Source: Psychroflexus lacisalsi (GTDB lineage: Bacteria; Bacteroidota; Bacteroidia; Flavobacteriales; Flavobacteriaceae). Taken from it: a DNA stretch of 64,000 nucleotides. The notes under the pieces were generated by a model. That model was not told the origin of the DNA. It saw nothing but the letters and a program-made list of their open reading frames with translations, and ran no database searches. This document shows positions 25,024-33,946 of the stretch, piece by piece. Position numbers and translations under genes: made by a program. Each line of letters starts with the position of its first letter. Position 1 is the first letter of the stretch. The stretch covers positions 868,001 through 932,000 of the forward strand of contig NZ_JAIQYZ010000001.1 in assembly GCF_020164495.1 (NCBI RefSeq), given 5' to 3'.

Positions 25024-25246
25024 ACAACAACTCAAAAAGCGCTATTGGATTTTTGGTGGACTAGGAACTGGTTTGCTTGGATTCGGCCTTTCTGCGCTAG
25101 TGGAAAGTGGGTTTTTGAAGCACAGCGAAGCACCGGCCTGGCAGTGGATACTGGCCGGAACTTTATCTTTAATTTTGATCATGACAGGCATTAATTTCTT
25201 GTTTGAAAGTTTTAGATGCAAACAAGAAGTGAATAATAATTTTTAA
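25016..25246 (+). CDS. Small two-helix membrane protein in the PKS operon
   Basis: A 76-residue protein with two predicted membrane helices, about residues 11-31 (WIFGGLGTGLLGFGLSALV) and 43-64 (WILAGTLSLILIMTGINFLF), joined by a short polar loop. The N-terminus is basic and the C-terminus is polar. It overlaps the ketosynthase gene by 8 bases, so it is coupled to it and very probably real. I do not recognise the family. It might anchor the pathway enzymes or the lipid product at the membrane; that is a guess from position. Confidence 0.75.
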   Translation: MNKQQLKKRYWIFGGLGTGLLGFGLSALVESGFLKHSEAPAWQWILAGTLSLILIMTGINFLFESFRCKQEVNNNF

Positions 25247-25343
25247 GAAGTTCATTTTCTTTTCTTCTGAATTTGATAGTGGAAAGCTTGATGTTTTGAG
25301 ACTTGATTATAAAAACTAATTAGTAAATTGCTCTCAAAAATAT

Positions 25344-25598
25344 ATGACTTCTGAAGCTATTCAAGAACGACTAAAAACCATAGTTAAGCCCTACATCAAC
25401 AATCAAGAGAACTTCGAAAAGTTATCAAAAGAGTCAGATTTCATTAACGATCTTGAAATTAATTCGGCTAATTTGGTAGATATTGTACTAGATGTTGAGG
25501 ATGAATTTGACATTAGGATTGAAAATGATGATATGGAAAAAATGACTAATGTAGAAGCAACAGTGGAGGTGATCCAAAAGAAACTTTCAGCAAAGTGA
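25344..25598 (+). CDS. Acyl carrier protein of the PKS operon
   Basis: An 84-residue acidic carrier protein. The phosphopantetheine site is Ser41 in DLEINSANLVDIVLDVEDEF, where the usual D-S-L is replaced by N-S-A. The following helix, VDIVLDVEDEFDIRI, is typical of ACPs. A gap of 97 bases before it is the largest in the operon and may hold an internal signal, although I see no clear promoter. Its stop codon overlaps the GTG start of the phosphopantetheinyl transferase gene. It is a dedicated ACP; the housekeeping acpP must be elsewhere. Confidence 0.88.
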   Translation: MTSEAIQERLKTIVKPYINNQENFEKLSKESDFINDLEINSANLVDIVLDVEDEFDIRIENDDMEKMTNVEATVEVIQKKLSAK

Positions 25599-26116
25599 TC
25601 GGAAACGACATTGTCGATTTAGTCAAAGCAAAGCAGGAGTCGAATATTTTCCGGCCTCGTTATCTTGAAAAAGTTTGTTCACCTGAAGAAATTGATCTTG
25701 TACTTTCGAGCTCAAATGCAATCAACACCTTCTGGAGAATCTGGACGATGAAGGAATCTGCCTATAAAGCCTTTCAAAGAGATCTAAGCTTCAAAACTTT
25801 TTTTAATCCATTTGCTTTTACTTGTCAGTTTAAGGACTCAGATTTTGGGGAGCTTAATTATAACGGACATCAACTTTCAACAAAAACAATTCAAACTAAG
25901 GAATTTATCTATTCTGAAGTAGTTAATTTTAGAACAACACAGAGATTTTTTGGCTCTTCATCTGATTTTTTAAAAAAACTGAAAACAGAGTTGAATCTAA
26001 AATCGCATCCAGAACTGACAAAAACAAAAGATGGTCTTCCAGTTTTGGACTTAGCGCATAAAATGTCACCTATTTCCAAAACTCATCATGGAAACTTCCA
26101 AGCCTTTCAGTATTAA
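25595..26116 (+). CDS. 4'-phosphopantetheinyl transferase
   Basis: A 173-residue enzyme that would load the phosphopantetheine arm on the ACP encoded just upstream. The Mg/CoA motif MIGNDIVDL at 1-9 and WTMKESAYKAF around residues 50-60 (W-x-x-K-E-S/A) define the superfamily. The start is GTG at 25595, overlapping the ACP stop as GTGA; no ATG gives the conserved N-terminus. Length is between AcpS (about 120) and Sfp (about 220). It closes the nine-gene operon, and its coupling to the ACP makes the pair a self-contained activation unit. Confidence 0.87.
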   Translation: MIGNDIVDLVKAKQESNIFRPRYLEKVCSPEEIDLVLSSSNAINTFWRIWTMKESAYKAFQRDLSFKTFFNPFAFTCQFKDSDFGELNYNGHQLSTKTIQTKEFIYSEVVNFRTTQRFFGSSSDFLKKLKTELNLKSHPELTKTKDGLPVLDLAHKMSPISKTHHGNFQAFQY

Positions 26117-26141
26117 TTATTTAATAAAGATTAGGTGTGTA

Positions 26142-26173
26142 TTGCATTTCATGCTCATAGTTTAATATATTTG
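26142..26173 (+). promoter_or_regulatory. Predicted promoter of the 214-residue secreted protein gene
   Basis: TTG (26142-26144) is separated by 21 bases from TATATTTG (26166-26173), a good match to the Bacteroidetes consensus. The ATG at 26179 is only 5 bases further on, so the transcript would be almost leaderless. It makes the next gene independent of the polyketide operon. Confidence 0.5.
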
Positions 26174-26178
26174 TTAAT

Positions 26179-26823
26179 ATGAGCTATTTTAAATACATTT
26201 TTTCACTTTTCTTATTGAGTTCAATAGTGCTTAGTGCTCAAAATCGGGATTTTCCAACCCGTGGGTCTGAAGTGATCAATAATCCGAAGTTTAAATCTTC
26301 GAATTCTACCTCAGGTTTTAATCGACTTGGCGTACCCAATCGAAGCAAAGTCAAAGACATATTTGCTAAAAATGAAGAAGGGGTAGATTTCAAACCTAAA
26401 ACTCAGTATACAAATCCAAGTGAAATCTGGACGGATAAGCTCAACAAAAAGCCTGAAGATGAAAACAAAGGCATGAAGGAGGAATGGGCTGAAGATATGA
26501 GTCTTGGTGATTTTGTGACCTCATCAGATAAAATGACATTCATATGTCGAGATCATATGATGTTTGATGGTGATAGAGTTCAGATAAAGGTAAATGGTCA
26601 AGTCATTGTTCAAAACTTACTTTTAGAAAATGCTTACAAAGAGATAACAATACCTCTTGAAATAGGTTTTAATAAAATTGAATTCATAGCTCTCAACCAA
26701 GGTGAAGCTGGTCCTAATACTGCAGAATTAAAAATAATTGATGGTTCAAAGTTATTATCAAGAAATGTTTGGAATTTGTTGACCGGCGTGAAAGCGAGTA
26801 CAGTCATAGTCAAAAACGAATAG
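26179..26823 (+). CDS. Secreted protein of unknown function
   Basis: A 214-residue exported protein with a signal peptide whose cleavage is likely after LSA in SSIVLSAQNRDF. Residues about 25-105 are polar and low in structure, while the C-terminal ~100 residues look like an all-beta domain (FICRDHMMFDGDRVQIKVNG, NKIEFIALNQGEAGPN), similar to folds that bind carbohydrate or protein. I recognise it only as a type common in Flavobacteria. It has its own promoter and converges on recQ, whose stop lies on the next base. Confidence 0.7.
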   Translation: MSYFKYIFSLFLLSSIVLSAQNRDFPTRGSEVINNPKFKSSNSTSGFNRLGVPNRSKVKDIFAKNEEGVDFKPKTQYTNPSEIWTDKLNKKPEDENKGMKEEWAEDMSLGDFVTSSDKMTFICRDHMMFDGDRVQIKVNGQVIVQNLLLENAYKEITIPLEIGFNKIEFIALNQGEAGPNTAELKIIDGSKLLSRNVWNLLTGVKASTVIVKNE

Positions 26824-28911
26824 TTACATTTCCAAAACTGCCAGTGCCAATCTTATTTTCTCATAACTCAATTTTTCATTTAGCTCTTCATAAATAGGCT
26901 TCAGAACTCCTTCATAAGGTGCTTTTTTAAGACTGTTCTCCACCATTTTCACTTCAGTTTTCGATACGAGTTCACTTAGATCTATAGGTTTGCTTTTGGC
27001 TACTAAGGTGCATAAATGAGAAACTATGGTCGTTGGTTTTAGATTACGCTCTTTTGCTATTTCATCAATACTTTTTCCTTTTTGATAAAGTTCGTAGGTT
27101 TCGTCATAAGTAGATACTTTTTTCTTTCTCTTCTTCTTGTTGAATAACTTAATTACGTCTATAAATTCATCCGCATACTTTTCAGCTTTCAAGCTATTTA
27201 CACCGCTTATATATTTGAATTCTACCTCATTCTGTGGTCTTTCTTTTTCTATTTCTTTGAGTGTTGCATCGTTGAATACAAGGTAAGGAGGGATATTTTC
27301 TTCCACAGAAATTTCCATTCTCAATTTTTTCAGTTGATTGAATAAATTGGAAGTTTTTATATTTTTTTTACTTTCTACAAAACCAGGCTGATCGGCTTTA
27401 GGTTTGGTGAGCCAAACTTGTTCGTTTTCAAAAAGAACTTTTTTAGCCAAAGGCGAAAATTCCAAAGCATTTTTTCTGTGAAATGCAATTTCGATATAGC
27501 CTAAATTGATGAGTTGTAAAATATAATGTTGCCAGTCCTTCCAGCTGATGTTAGTTCCGATTCCGAAGGTCTTGAGATCCTGATAACCTTTATCGTAAAT
27601 ACCAGCATTTTTGGCTCCTCTTAAAATATCGATGATGACACCAATGGGTTCTTTTTGTTTGACTCTTGCTACTGCAGAAAGTGCTTTTTGGGCAATAACT
27701 TTAGCATCTATAAATCTCGGTGGATTTTTACATACATCACAAAATCCGCAATTTTCAGTGAGGTGTTCACCAAAATAACCTAGTAAAATTCTTCTTCTGC
27801 ACGAGGTAGCTTCAGCAAATTGCTTCATTCGCTCCAGCTTAGCTTCCTGAACTTCTTTGTTTTTACCATCCTCGATAAAGCGTTTGTACTGAATGACGTC
27901 GGCATACGAATGAAACATCAGTGCATTGGCAGTGAGTCCATCTCTTCCAGAACGACCGATTTCCTGGTAATAGCTTTCTATGTTTTTGGGCATATTATAG
28001 TGAATCACCCACCGTACATTAGACTTATCAATACCCATCCCAAATGCAACCGTAGCACAAATAATTTGAGTTTTGTCGTAAACAAATTCTTCTTGGATTT
28101 TAGACCTTGTTTCAGAATCCAGGCCAGCATGATATGCCTTAGCTTTAAAACCTTTTTGAGTCAAGTCTTTTGCTAGTTTCTCGGTAGATTTCCGACTCAA
28201 GCTATAAACAATTCCTGCTTCATCTTTTCTTTTCAGCAAGAAATCTTCAATTTGCTTCATGCGCTCGTTGGCGTTTCTCACTTCCAAAAAGATGTTCTCT
28301 CTGTCAAATGAAGACAAGAATACTTTAGCTCTCGGAATGCTAAGTTGTTTTAAAATATCTTTTCTTGTGGTCTTATCTGCCGTTGCTGTTAAGGCTAAAA
28401 CCGGCGTGTTGGGTAAAGATTTTTTTAAAAAACCAAGCTGTTGATACGAAGGTCTGAAGTCGTGCCCCCACGACGATATGCAATGTGCTTCATCTACAGC
28501 AACACAACTGATGTAGTTTTCATTTAAGATTTCCTGAAGTCCAGACAGGCTTTCTGGGGCTGTATACAGTAGTTTAAGTTCCTTATTAGCGACTTTTGAT
28601 TTGATAATTTGCTGTGTCTCTGGCGTCTGTGTTGAATTAAAAAAATCTGCTTCAATTCCATTGCTTCTAAGCCCATCCACCTGATCTTTCATCAAAGCAA
28701 TAAGTGGAGAAATTACAAGCGTAGCACCCTCAAATTCCAGAGCTGGTAACTGAAAACACATAGATTTCCCACCACCTGTAGGCATAACAACAAGTCCATC
28801 GTTTTTATTAAGAACATGTTCAATAATTTCAGACTGATTCTTTCTGAAACTATCATAACCAAAATAAGTTTTTAGGTGTGAAAGGCTGTTCTGAATCAGT
28901 TCTAAAGACAT
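26824..28911 (-). CDS. recQ: RecQ-family ATP-dependent DNA helicase
   Basis: A 3'-5' helicase for recombination and fork repair. The 695 residues include Walker [16 protein letters not shown] near 40, the DEAH box [17 protein letters not shown], motif [14 protein letters not shown], and the zinc-binding cysteines in [14 protein letters not shown] and NCGFCDVC. A winged-helix region and an HRDC domain (about 525-600) follow. The C-terminal ~90 residues, with [19 protein letters not shown], form the helix-turn-helix tail seen in longer RecQ proteins. It is a single gene, divergent from the Rrf2 regulator gene. Confidence 0.95.
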   Translation of the reverse strand: MSLELIQNSLSHLKTYFGYDSFRKNQSEIIEHVLNKNDGLVVMPTGGGKSMCFQLPALEFEGATLVISPLIALMKDQVDGLRSNGIEADFFNSTQTPETQQIIKSKVANKELKLLYTAPESLSGLQEILNENYISCVAVDEAHCISSWGHDFRPSYQQLGFLKKSLPNTPVLALTATADKTTRKDILKQLSIPRAKVFLSSFDRENIFLEVRNANERMKQIEDFLLKRKDEAGIVYSLSRKSTEKLAKDLTQKGFKAKAYHAGLDSETRSKIQEEFVYDKTQIICATVAFGMGIDKSNVRWVIHYNMPKNIESYYQEIGRSGRDGLTANALMFHSYADVIQYKRFIEDGKNKEVQEAKLERMKQFAEATSCRRRILLGYFGEHLTENCGFCDVCKNPPRFIDAKVIAQKALSAVARVKQKEPIGVIIDILRGAKNAGIYDKGYQDLKTFGIGTNISWKDWQHYILQLINLGYIEIAFHRKNALEFSPLAKKVLFENEQVWLTKPKADQPGFVESKKNIKTSNLFNQLKKLRMEISVEENIPPYLVFNDATLKEIEKERPQNEVEFKYISGVNSLKAEKYADEFIDVIKLFNKKKRKKKVSTYDETYELYQKGKSIDEIAKERNLKPTTIVSHLCTLVAKSKPIDLSELVSKTEVKMVENSLKKAPYEGVLKPIYEELNEKLSYEKIRLALAVLEM

Positions 28912-28992
28912 GTTTATTATTGAGGAATTGAAGATGCAAATTACAATTTCAATTTCAGTTTTTTAAAGTTGAATAATGATATATTTGTTGAA

Positions 28993-29430
28993 ATGATATC
29001 CAAAAAGACAAAATACGCCATCAATGCCTTAGTTTTTTTAGCTAAAAGAACTGGGGAAGGACCAATAGTTATAAGTGAGATTGCTGAAAAAGAACGTATT
29101 CCAAGAAAATTCCTAGAATCTATATTGCTTAGCCTGAAAAAAGCAGGGCTTCTCGCCAGTAAAAAGGGGAAAGGTGGTGGCTATTTTCTTCTTCAAGATC
29201 CGGAAGAAATCAATTTAGCTGATGTTATGCGTCTTTTTGACGGTCCCATTGCTTTTTTACCTTGTGTGACTTATAAATATTACGAACGTTGCGAAGAATG
29301 CAAGGATGAAGAGACTTGCGGAATTCGTGATGTGTTTTTTGAGGTCAAACAGAAGACTGTAGAACTTCTTAAGCAGGCAAGTTTGAGTGAAATTATAAAA
29401 CGAGAAAGTAATTTAATTTCTCATTTGTAA
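28993..29430 (+). CDS. Rrf2-family transcriptional regulator
   Basis: A 145-residue winged-helix regulator of the IscR/NsrR family. The N-terminal domain reads MISKKTKYAINALVFLAK, with the wing KKGKGGGYFL. The cluster region holds four cysteines, Cys91, Cys100, Cys103 and Cys109 (CVTYKYYERC, EECKDEETCG), so iron-sulfur sensing is likely; IscR itself uses three. The start at 28993 is the usual family start; an upstream ATG would overlap the TATATTTG -7 box (28980-28987). Target genes are not obvious, as no isc/suf genes are close. Confidence 0.87.
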   Translation: MISKKTKYAINALVFLAKRTGEGPIVISEIAEKERIPRKFLESILLSLKKAGLLASKKGKGGGYFLLQDPEEINLADVMRLFDGPIAFLPCVTYKYYERCEECKDEETCGIRDVFFEVKQKTVELLKQASLSEIIKRESNLISHL

Positions 29431-29494
29431 TAAATCTTATCTCATTAAGAAGTTATGCTTTTAATATAGGGTTAAAGTATATTTTTTAAGTGTT

Positions 29495-29535
29495 AGACCT
29501 CACAGATTTCCAAAACTGGTGAGGTCTTGGAAATC
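29495..29535. terminator. Interleaved inverted repeats downstream of Rrf2 gene
   Basis: AGACCTCAC (29495-29503) pairs with GTGAGGTCT (29519-29527), and GATTTCCA (29505-29512) pairs with TGGAAATC (29528-29535). The two stems interleave, so they exclude each other in a simple fold. It probably ends the Rrf2 transcript. The AGACCTCAC...GTGAGGTCT core resembles palindromes I recall as dispersed in flavobacterial genomes; not verified. Confidence 0.55.
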
Positions 29536-29674
29536 AATTTTGTAACACAACAACTTTCTTTTATATCCTATTTTAAATAATAATGACTTCAACCTCATAT
29601 TATTCGAATAAAATTTATTTATATAAAGTCTATAGATTTGGTAGACTATTCTATATTTGGCAAAAATATTTTCA

Positions 29675-31471
29675 ATGACCACTGCCGCTATAATTACTAT
29701 TTGTGTCATTATTCTTGCTATCATTCTATTTGCTACTGAAGCTTTACCAATCGATCTTGTCGCCATCTCGATAATGATCATTTTAGTATTAACAGGAGTG
29801 ATTACCCCACAGGAAGGTGTAGAAGGTTTTAGCAATAAGGCTACAGTTACCGTTGCTTTTATGTTCGTTTTGAGCGCTGCTCTGCTCAAAACGGGTGCTC
29901 TTCAAGTTTTAGCTCATCGTTTGTCAAATATATTTAGATACAATTTCAACAGTGGTATTTTAATGATGATGTTTATGATTGCGATTATTTCCGCATTCGT
30001 TAATAATACTCCAGTAGTTGCTGTTTTTATTCCTGTTGTTATTCAGATTGCTCATACCTCAGGGCAGAGTCCCTCAAAGATGTTAATCCCACTTTCGTTT
30101 GCTTCCATATTTGGGGGAATGTGTACACTTATTGGGACGTCAACAAATATTTTGGTAAGTGGTATTGCTGAAAAGGAGGGAGAAAAAGCAGTGGAAATGT
30201 TCCAAATGACTCCTGTAGCTGGAATTCTTTTAGTGGTAGGGGTGGTTTATATGTCCATCTTGGGCATTCGGCTACTTCCAAAAACCAGACGTACCAAAGA
30301 TCTAAAAGATAAGTTTGAAGTGAATAATTATATCACCTTAGTGGAGTTGTTATCAAATTCAACTTCAATAGGAAAAAAAATTATGGATTCTGAACTGGTT
30401 ACAGAATTCCAAATGGATATCATTGAAGTGCGACGTGATGGAGGCCAGTTCACACTCCCCCCCGGTGATTTTGAACTCAATGAAGGTGATATTTTAAAGG
30501 TAAGATGTGATGTTGAAAAGTTGAAATCTCTGAAGGGAAAAACTAAGACGCTGACGGTTTCCCCTTTGAAAATTGGCGATAATGATTTGTCAGGTAAAAA
30601 TTCTGCTTTGGTTGAAATGGTGATTACATCGTCTTCAGAAATTCATGGAAAAACTTTGAGGGAACTCGATTTCAGAAGACGATTTAGAGCAATACCACTT
30701 GCCATAAAGCACAGAGAAGACATACAGCATAACGATTTATACGATGTCAAACTTAGCGCTGGTGATGTCATCCTAGCTGAAGTAAAATCACATTATATAA
30801 AAGAATTAAATAAGCTGGAGGCTGGACAAAATACGCCCTTTGTCCTATTATCTGAAAATCACCTTACAGAATTTGACAAAAAGAAATTTGCAATAGTAAT
30901 CTCTCTCATTGCGATTATGGTTGTTCTGGCTAGTCTTGGAATTTTAGATATCATGGTAGGCTCTATTTGTGCTGTGATCATTTTAGTTTTGGCCAAAATT
31001 CTTAGCATGAAGGAAATATATAAAGCCATCAACTGGAAGATTATTTTTTTGCTGGTTGGTGCTTTGAGTTTGGGCCTGGCTATTTCGAAAACAGGACTAG
31101 ATATTTTAATTGCCGAGGCCCTTTTGAATAAATTGCAGCCTCTTGGAATCATAGCCGTGATTTCTGGATTGTATTTGGTGACATCGCTGCTTACAGAAGT
31201 TATGTCCAACAATGCTTCTGCAGCACTCATGACCCCGATTGCTATTGCCATTGCTCATACTTCTGGAGTTGAAGTCTTGCCTTTTCTCATCACTGTAATG
31301 ATAGCAGCTTCAGCTACTTTCATGACCCCAATAGGTTATCAAACTAATACTATGGTCTATAGTGCAGGAAATTATAAGTTCAGAGATTTTTTTAAAGTAG
31401 GTTTTCTTTTGAATATTATATTTTGGATCATTTCCAGCTTTACGATTCCATGGTACTTCGAACTCGTCTAA
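29675..31471 (+). CDS. SLC13-family permease with RCK_C domains
   Basis: A 598-residue inner-membrane transporter of the divalent anion/Na+ symporter (or arsenite-permease-like) group. Two hydrophobic halves, residues about 5-195 and 395-595, flank a cytosolic insert of two TrkA-C domains (about 215-285 and 300-380, with [14 protein letters not shown] and [14 protein letters not shown]). Re-entrant loops [13 protein letters not shown] and [14 protein letters not shown] follow the family pattern. The start is ATG 29675; a TTG 18 bases earlier is in frame but less likely. Its stop codon shares CTAA with the convergent DoxX gene. Substrate could be sulfate or a dicarboxylate. Confidence 0.87.
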   Translation: MTTAAIITICVIILAIILFATEALPIDLVAISIMIILVLTGVITPQEGVEGFSNKATVTVAFMFVLSAALLKTGALQVLAHRLSNIFRYNFNSGILMMMFMIAIISAFVNNTPVVAVFIPVVIQIAHTSGQSPSKMLIPLSFASIFGGMCTLIGTSTNILVSGIAEKEGEKAVEMFQMTPVAGILLVVGVVYMSILGIRLLPKTRRTKDLKDKFEVNNYITLVELLSNSTSIGKKIMDSELVTEFQMDIIEVRRDGGQFTLPPGDFELNEGDILKVRCDVEKLKSLKGKTKTLTVSPLKIGDNDLSGKNSALVEMVITSSSEIHGKTLRELDFRRRFRAIPLAIKHREDIQHNDLYDVKLSAGDVILAEVKSHYIKELNKLEAGQNTPFVLLSENHLTEFDKKKFAIVISLIAIMVVLASLGILDIMVGSICAVIILVLAKILSMKEIYKAINWKIIFLLVGALSLGLAISKTGLDILIAEALLNKLQPLGIIAVISGLYLVTSLLTEVMSNNASAALMTPIAIAIAHTSGVEVLPFLITVMIAASATFMTPIGYQTNTMVYSAGNYKFRDFFKVGFLLNIIFWIISSFTIPWYFELV

Positions 31472-31827
31472 AACAGATCGAATAAGCTAAAAAACCTGAA
31501 AGCTACGAATAGATTCAAAAGGGCAAAAAACAAAGAGGGGAAGGACAGAATGAAATTATCTTTAATTTTAATCCTCACCCCAAATCCCAAGCTCATCAAA
31601 ACCGAAAGTCCAATTGCGGCAACAAAACCTAAAATTGGCTCAAAATAGAATCCAGCTACTAGCCCAGCTGCTCCGAGTACTTGGAAGAAACCTGTAAGTT
31701 TCCTTTGAGCTGGAGTTAGTCCAAACCTCTCAAATTCTTCGAACATTTTGGGATTATAAAAGCACCCTAACCCATAAAAAAAGAATGAAATACTTATAAA
31801 TAAGACTAAGATTTGTAAGATGATCAT
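31468..31827 (-). CDS. DoxX-like membrane protein
   Basis: A 119-residue protein with four membrane helices and the FYNPKMFEEFERFGLTPAQRKLTGFFQV loop after the first helix, as in DoxX/DUF4870-like quinone-associated proteins. Function is unknown for most members; some associate with thiosulfate or quinone oxidation. It is last in a three-gene membrane set (CD225, DUF2752, DoxX) with gaps of 6 bases or less. It ends on the shared CTAA with the SLC13 gene. Confidence 0.75.
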   Translation of the reverse strand: MIILQILVLFISISFFFYGLGCFYNPKMFEEFERFGLTPAQRKLTGFFQVLGAAGLVAGFYFEPILGFVAAIGLSVLMSLGFGVRIKIKDNFILSFPSLFFALLNLFVAFRFFSLFDLF

Positions 31828-31833
31828 ATTGCG

Positions 31834-32241
31834 TTATGGCGCTAAAATTTGAAACGGTTCCAAAGGTATGTTTCTTAAAATCCAAAACCCTAAGACTAAA
31901 GCTAAAATTAACCAAGGTGCAACTTTATTTTGTAAAAGATTTTCAGTTTTCTTTTCCGGAGATTCTTTTATATAAGAAGTGTAAGCTTTGTAGGAGGCAA
32001 TAAAGATTAAAAATAGAATTAAAAAGTTGTGTTGTAAACCGATCCAGATATTTCCGTGTAAAATTTCATGAATTGCGCGTTGGGAGCCACAACCAGGACA
32101 GTGAAAGCCTGTTAAAAGATGAAAAGGACACTTTGGAGTATATGCAGAAGTACTTGGGTTAATAGCATAATAAAATATACCCGTAGCAAGAATTACCACG
32201 GGTATACTTATTTTTAAAAACAAATGATTTTTACTCAGCAT
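31834..32241 (-). CDS. DUF2752 membrane protein
   Basis: A 135-residue membrane protein. After a first helix comes the defining block CPFHLLTGFHCPGCGSQRAIHEILHGN, with Cys38 and the pair Cys48/Cys51, then two more helices. The CPGCG motif could bind metal or form a disulfide; no function is established. It abuts the CD225 gene (start 32241, upstream gene ends 32242) and precedes the DoxX gene by 6 bases, so the three are one operon. Confidence 0.85.
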   Translation of the reverse strand: MLSKNHLFLKISIPVVILATGIFYYAINPSTSAYTPKCPFHLLTGFHCPGCGSQRAIHEILHGNIWIGLQHNFLILFLIFIASYKAYTSYIKESPEKKTENLLQNKVAPWLILALVLGFWILRNIPLEPFQILAP

Positions 32242-32586
32242 TTATCTATTAGCCTTTTCCAATTCTTTCTGATATTCTTCCATAAATTTATCCATAAATT
32301 CTTCTCCAAAAGCAGAAGTGAATAGGATTATACCTATAATAAATAGGACCACTATTGATACAATAGTTACTATCCACCAGGTTTTTGCATTTTTTGAAGC
32401 CCTCACAGCACCTTCATAATCTTGCATATTGTACTTTGAATTTACCTTAGAAGCATAAACAATACTTATAATACCAAAGATGGTAGAAGGAATAATACTA
32501 CAAGCAATAACTGAAATTACAGTTGAAATAATAGCCATTGGCATATGGCTATTCGGTTTGGGCGGTTGAGTTTGGTTAGTTTCCAT
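32242..32586 (-). CDS. CD225/dispanin-family membrane protein
   Basis: A 114-residue protein of the interferon-induced transmembrane (CD225) superfamily. Two helices, about residues 17-40 and 70-91, are joined by YASKVNSKYNMQDYEGAVRASKNAKTWW, the cytosolic loop that defines the family. Bacterial members have no settled role. It opens the CD225-DUF2752-DoxX set, and the 66 bases between it and hemL show no obvious terminator, so read-through from hemL is possible. Confidence 0.85.
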   Translation of the reverse strand: METNQTQPPKPNSHMPMAIISTVISVIACSIIPSTIFGIISIVYASKVNSKYNMQDYEGAVRASKNAKTWWIVTIVSIVVLFIIGIILFTSAFGEEFMDKFMEEYQKELEKANR

Positions 32587-32652
32587 GAAATGATTTTTTA
32601 ATTTGGATAAAATTAACTTTTTCAGTCAAACTACCTAAAATTTTATTTAAAA

Positions 32653-33942
32653 TTATTTCAATTCATGAACAAATTCAGAAAGAGCTTTTACCGTGTGGTC
32701 AATGTCTTCATAAGATAATGCATCGTTCAAGAAATAGCTTTCAAAGGCACTTGGAGGCATATAGACTCCACGATCCAGCATGCCATGAAAATAAGCTTTG
32801 AATTTGTCATTGTTACCATGGGCAGCAGACTTAAAGTCAGTTACAGGATTTTCACAAAAGTGAATTGAAATCATAGAGCCAATTCTATTGATTTGATGAA
32901 CAATCCCAGCATCATCAAGGACTTTTTTCATGCCTTCATGAAGATACTCGGTTTTCTTACTCAAACTTTCAAAAACGTCTCTGTTGGAATTTAGTTCGGT
33001 TAACATGGCATAACCTGCTGCCATAGCCAAAGGATTTCCACTCAAAGTACCAGCCTGATATACAGGTCCATCTGGTGCAAGATGATTCATCACCTCTGCC
33101 TTTCCAGCAAAAGCACCTACAGGTAAACCTCCACCTACAACTTTACCGAAAGTTACTATATCAGCTTTTACTCCCAAGAGCTCCTGTACTCCGCCAGGTG
33201 CCAATCTAAAACCAGTCATAACTTCATCAAAAACCAAGAGAATATTGTTATCATCGCAAAGTTGTCTCAAACCCTCCAGGAAGCCTTTTTTCGGGATAAT
33301 GCATCCCATATTACCGGCTACAGGTTCTATAATGATACAGGCAATATCACCTTCGTTTTCCTTGATAACTGTTTTCACACTTTCAAGGTCATTATAGTGT
33401 GCTAAAAGTGTGTCTTTAGCTGTTCCTTTGGTAACTCCGGGCGAATTCGGTTCTCCGAAAGTTACCGCTCCGCTTCCTGCCTGTATCAGGAATGAATCAC
33501 TATGACCATGATAGCAGCCTGCAAATTTTATGATTTTATCTTTTCTGGTGTAGCCTCTTGCCAATCTTACTGCGCTCATACAGGCTTCAGTACCACTATT
33601 GACAAATCGAATTTTATCGATGTTGGGTACCATTTCTACAGCTAGTTTGGCAATTTTAGTTTCCAATGCTGTTGGTATTCCAAATGAAGTTCCTTGTTTA
33701 GTTTTTTCTACAACAGCCTCTACAACAGAAGGAAAAGCATGTCCCAAAATCATTGGACCCCAGGATGAAATATAGTCTATTAATTTATTGCCATCTTCAT
33801 CATGCAGGTAGGCACCTTTTGCTTCTTTAACGAAAATTGGATCTCCTCCAACTGCATTGAAAGCCCTTACCGGAGAATTGACACCTCCAGGAATGTATTT
33901 TTTGGCTTCATCAAATAATGCACTACTTCGTTTATATATCAT
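32653..33942 (-). CDS. hemL: Glutamate-1-semialdehyde 2,1-aminomutase
   Basis: Converts glutamate-1-semialdehyde to 5-aminolevulinate, the C5 route to haem. The 429 residues have the full family length. PLP Lys267 sits in [18 protein letters not shown], the gating segment in [18 protein letters not shown], and FDEVMTGFR holds the Asp239 PLP contact. It follows the glucosaminidase gene by 4 bases, so it lies in a three-gene unit with it and the ACC-deaminase-like gene. hemA is not in the window. Haem supply fits with the cytochrome c maturation gene at 61 kb. Confidence 0.97.
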   Translation of the reverse strand: MIYKRSSALFDEAKKYIPGGVNSPVRAFNAVGGDPIFVKEAKGAYLHDEDGNKLIDYISSWGPMILGHAFPSVVEAVVEKTKQGTSFGIPTALETKIAKLAVEMVPNIDKIRFVNSGTEACMSAVRLARGYTRKDKIIKFAGCYHGHSDSFLIQAGSGAVTFGEPNSPGVTKGTAKDTLLAHYNDLESVKTVIKENEGDIACIIIEPVAGNMGCIIPKKGFLEGLRQLCDDNNILLVFDEVMTGFRLAPGGVQELLGVKADIVTFGKVVGGGLPVGAFAGKAEVMNHLAPDGPVYQAGTLSGNPLAMAAGYAMLTELNSNRDVFESLSKKTEYLHEGMKKVLDDAGIVHQINRIGSMISIHFCENPVTDFKSAAHGNNDKFKAYFHGMLDRGVYMPPSAFESYFLNDALSYEDIDHTVKALSEFVHELK

Positions 33943-33946
33943 AATA

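Noticed and set aside
27820-28176. 118-codon plus-strand frame inside recQ
   Set aside because: Opposite conserved helicase motifs; a shadow frame.
29500-29889. 129-codon minus-strand frame over the SLC13 gene start
   Set aside because: Overlaps the Rrf2-SLC13 gap and the strongly supported SLC13 N-terminus; no motif and no start context.
30859-31251. 130-codon minus-strand frame in the SLC13 gene
   Set aside because: Hydrophobic look comes from the complement of membrane-helix codons on the other strand.
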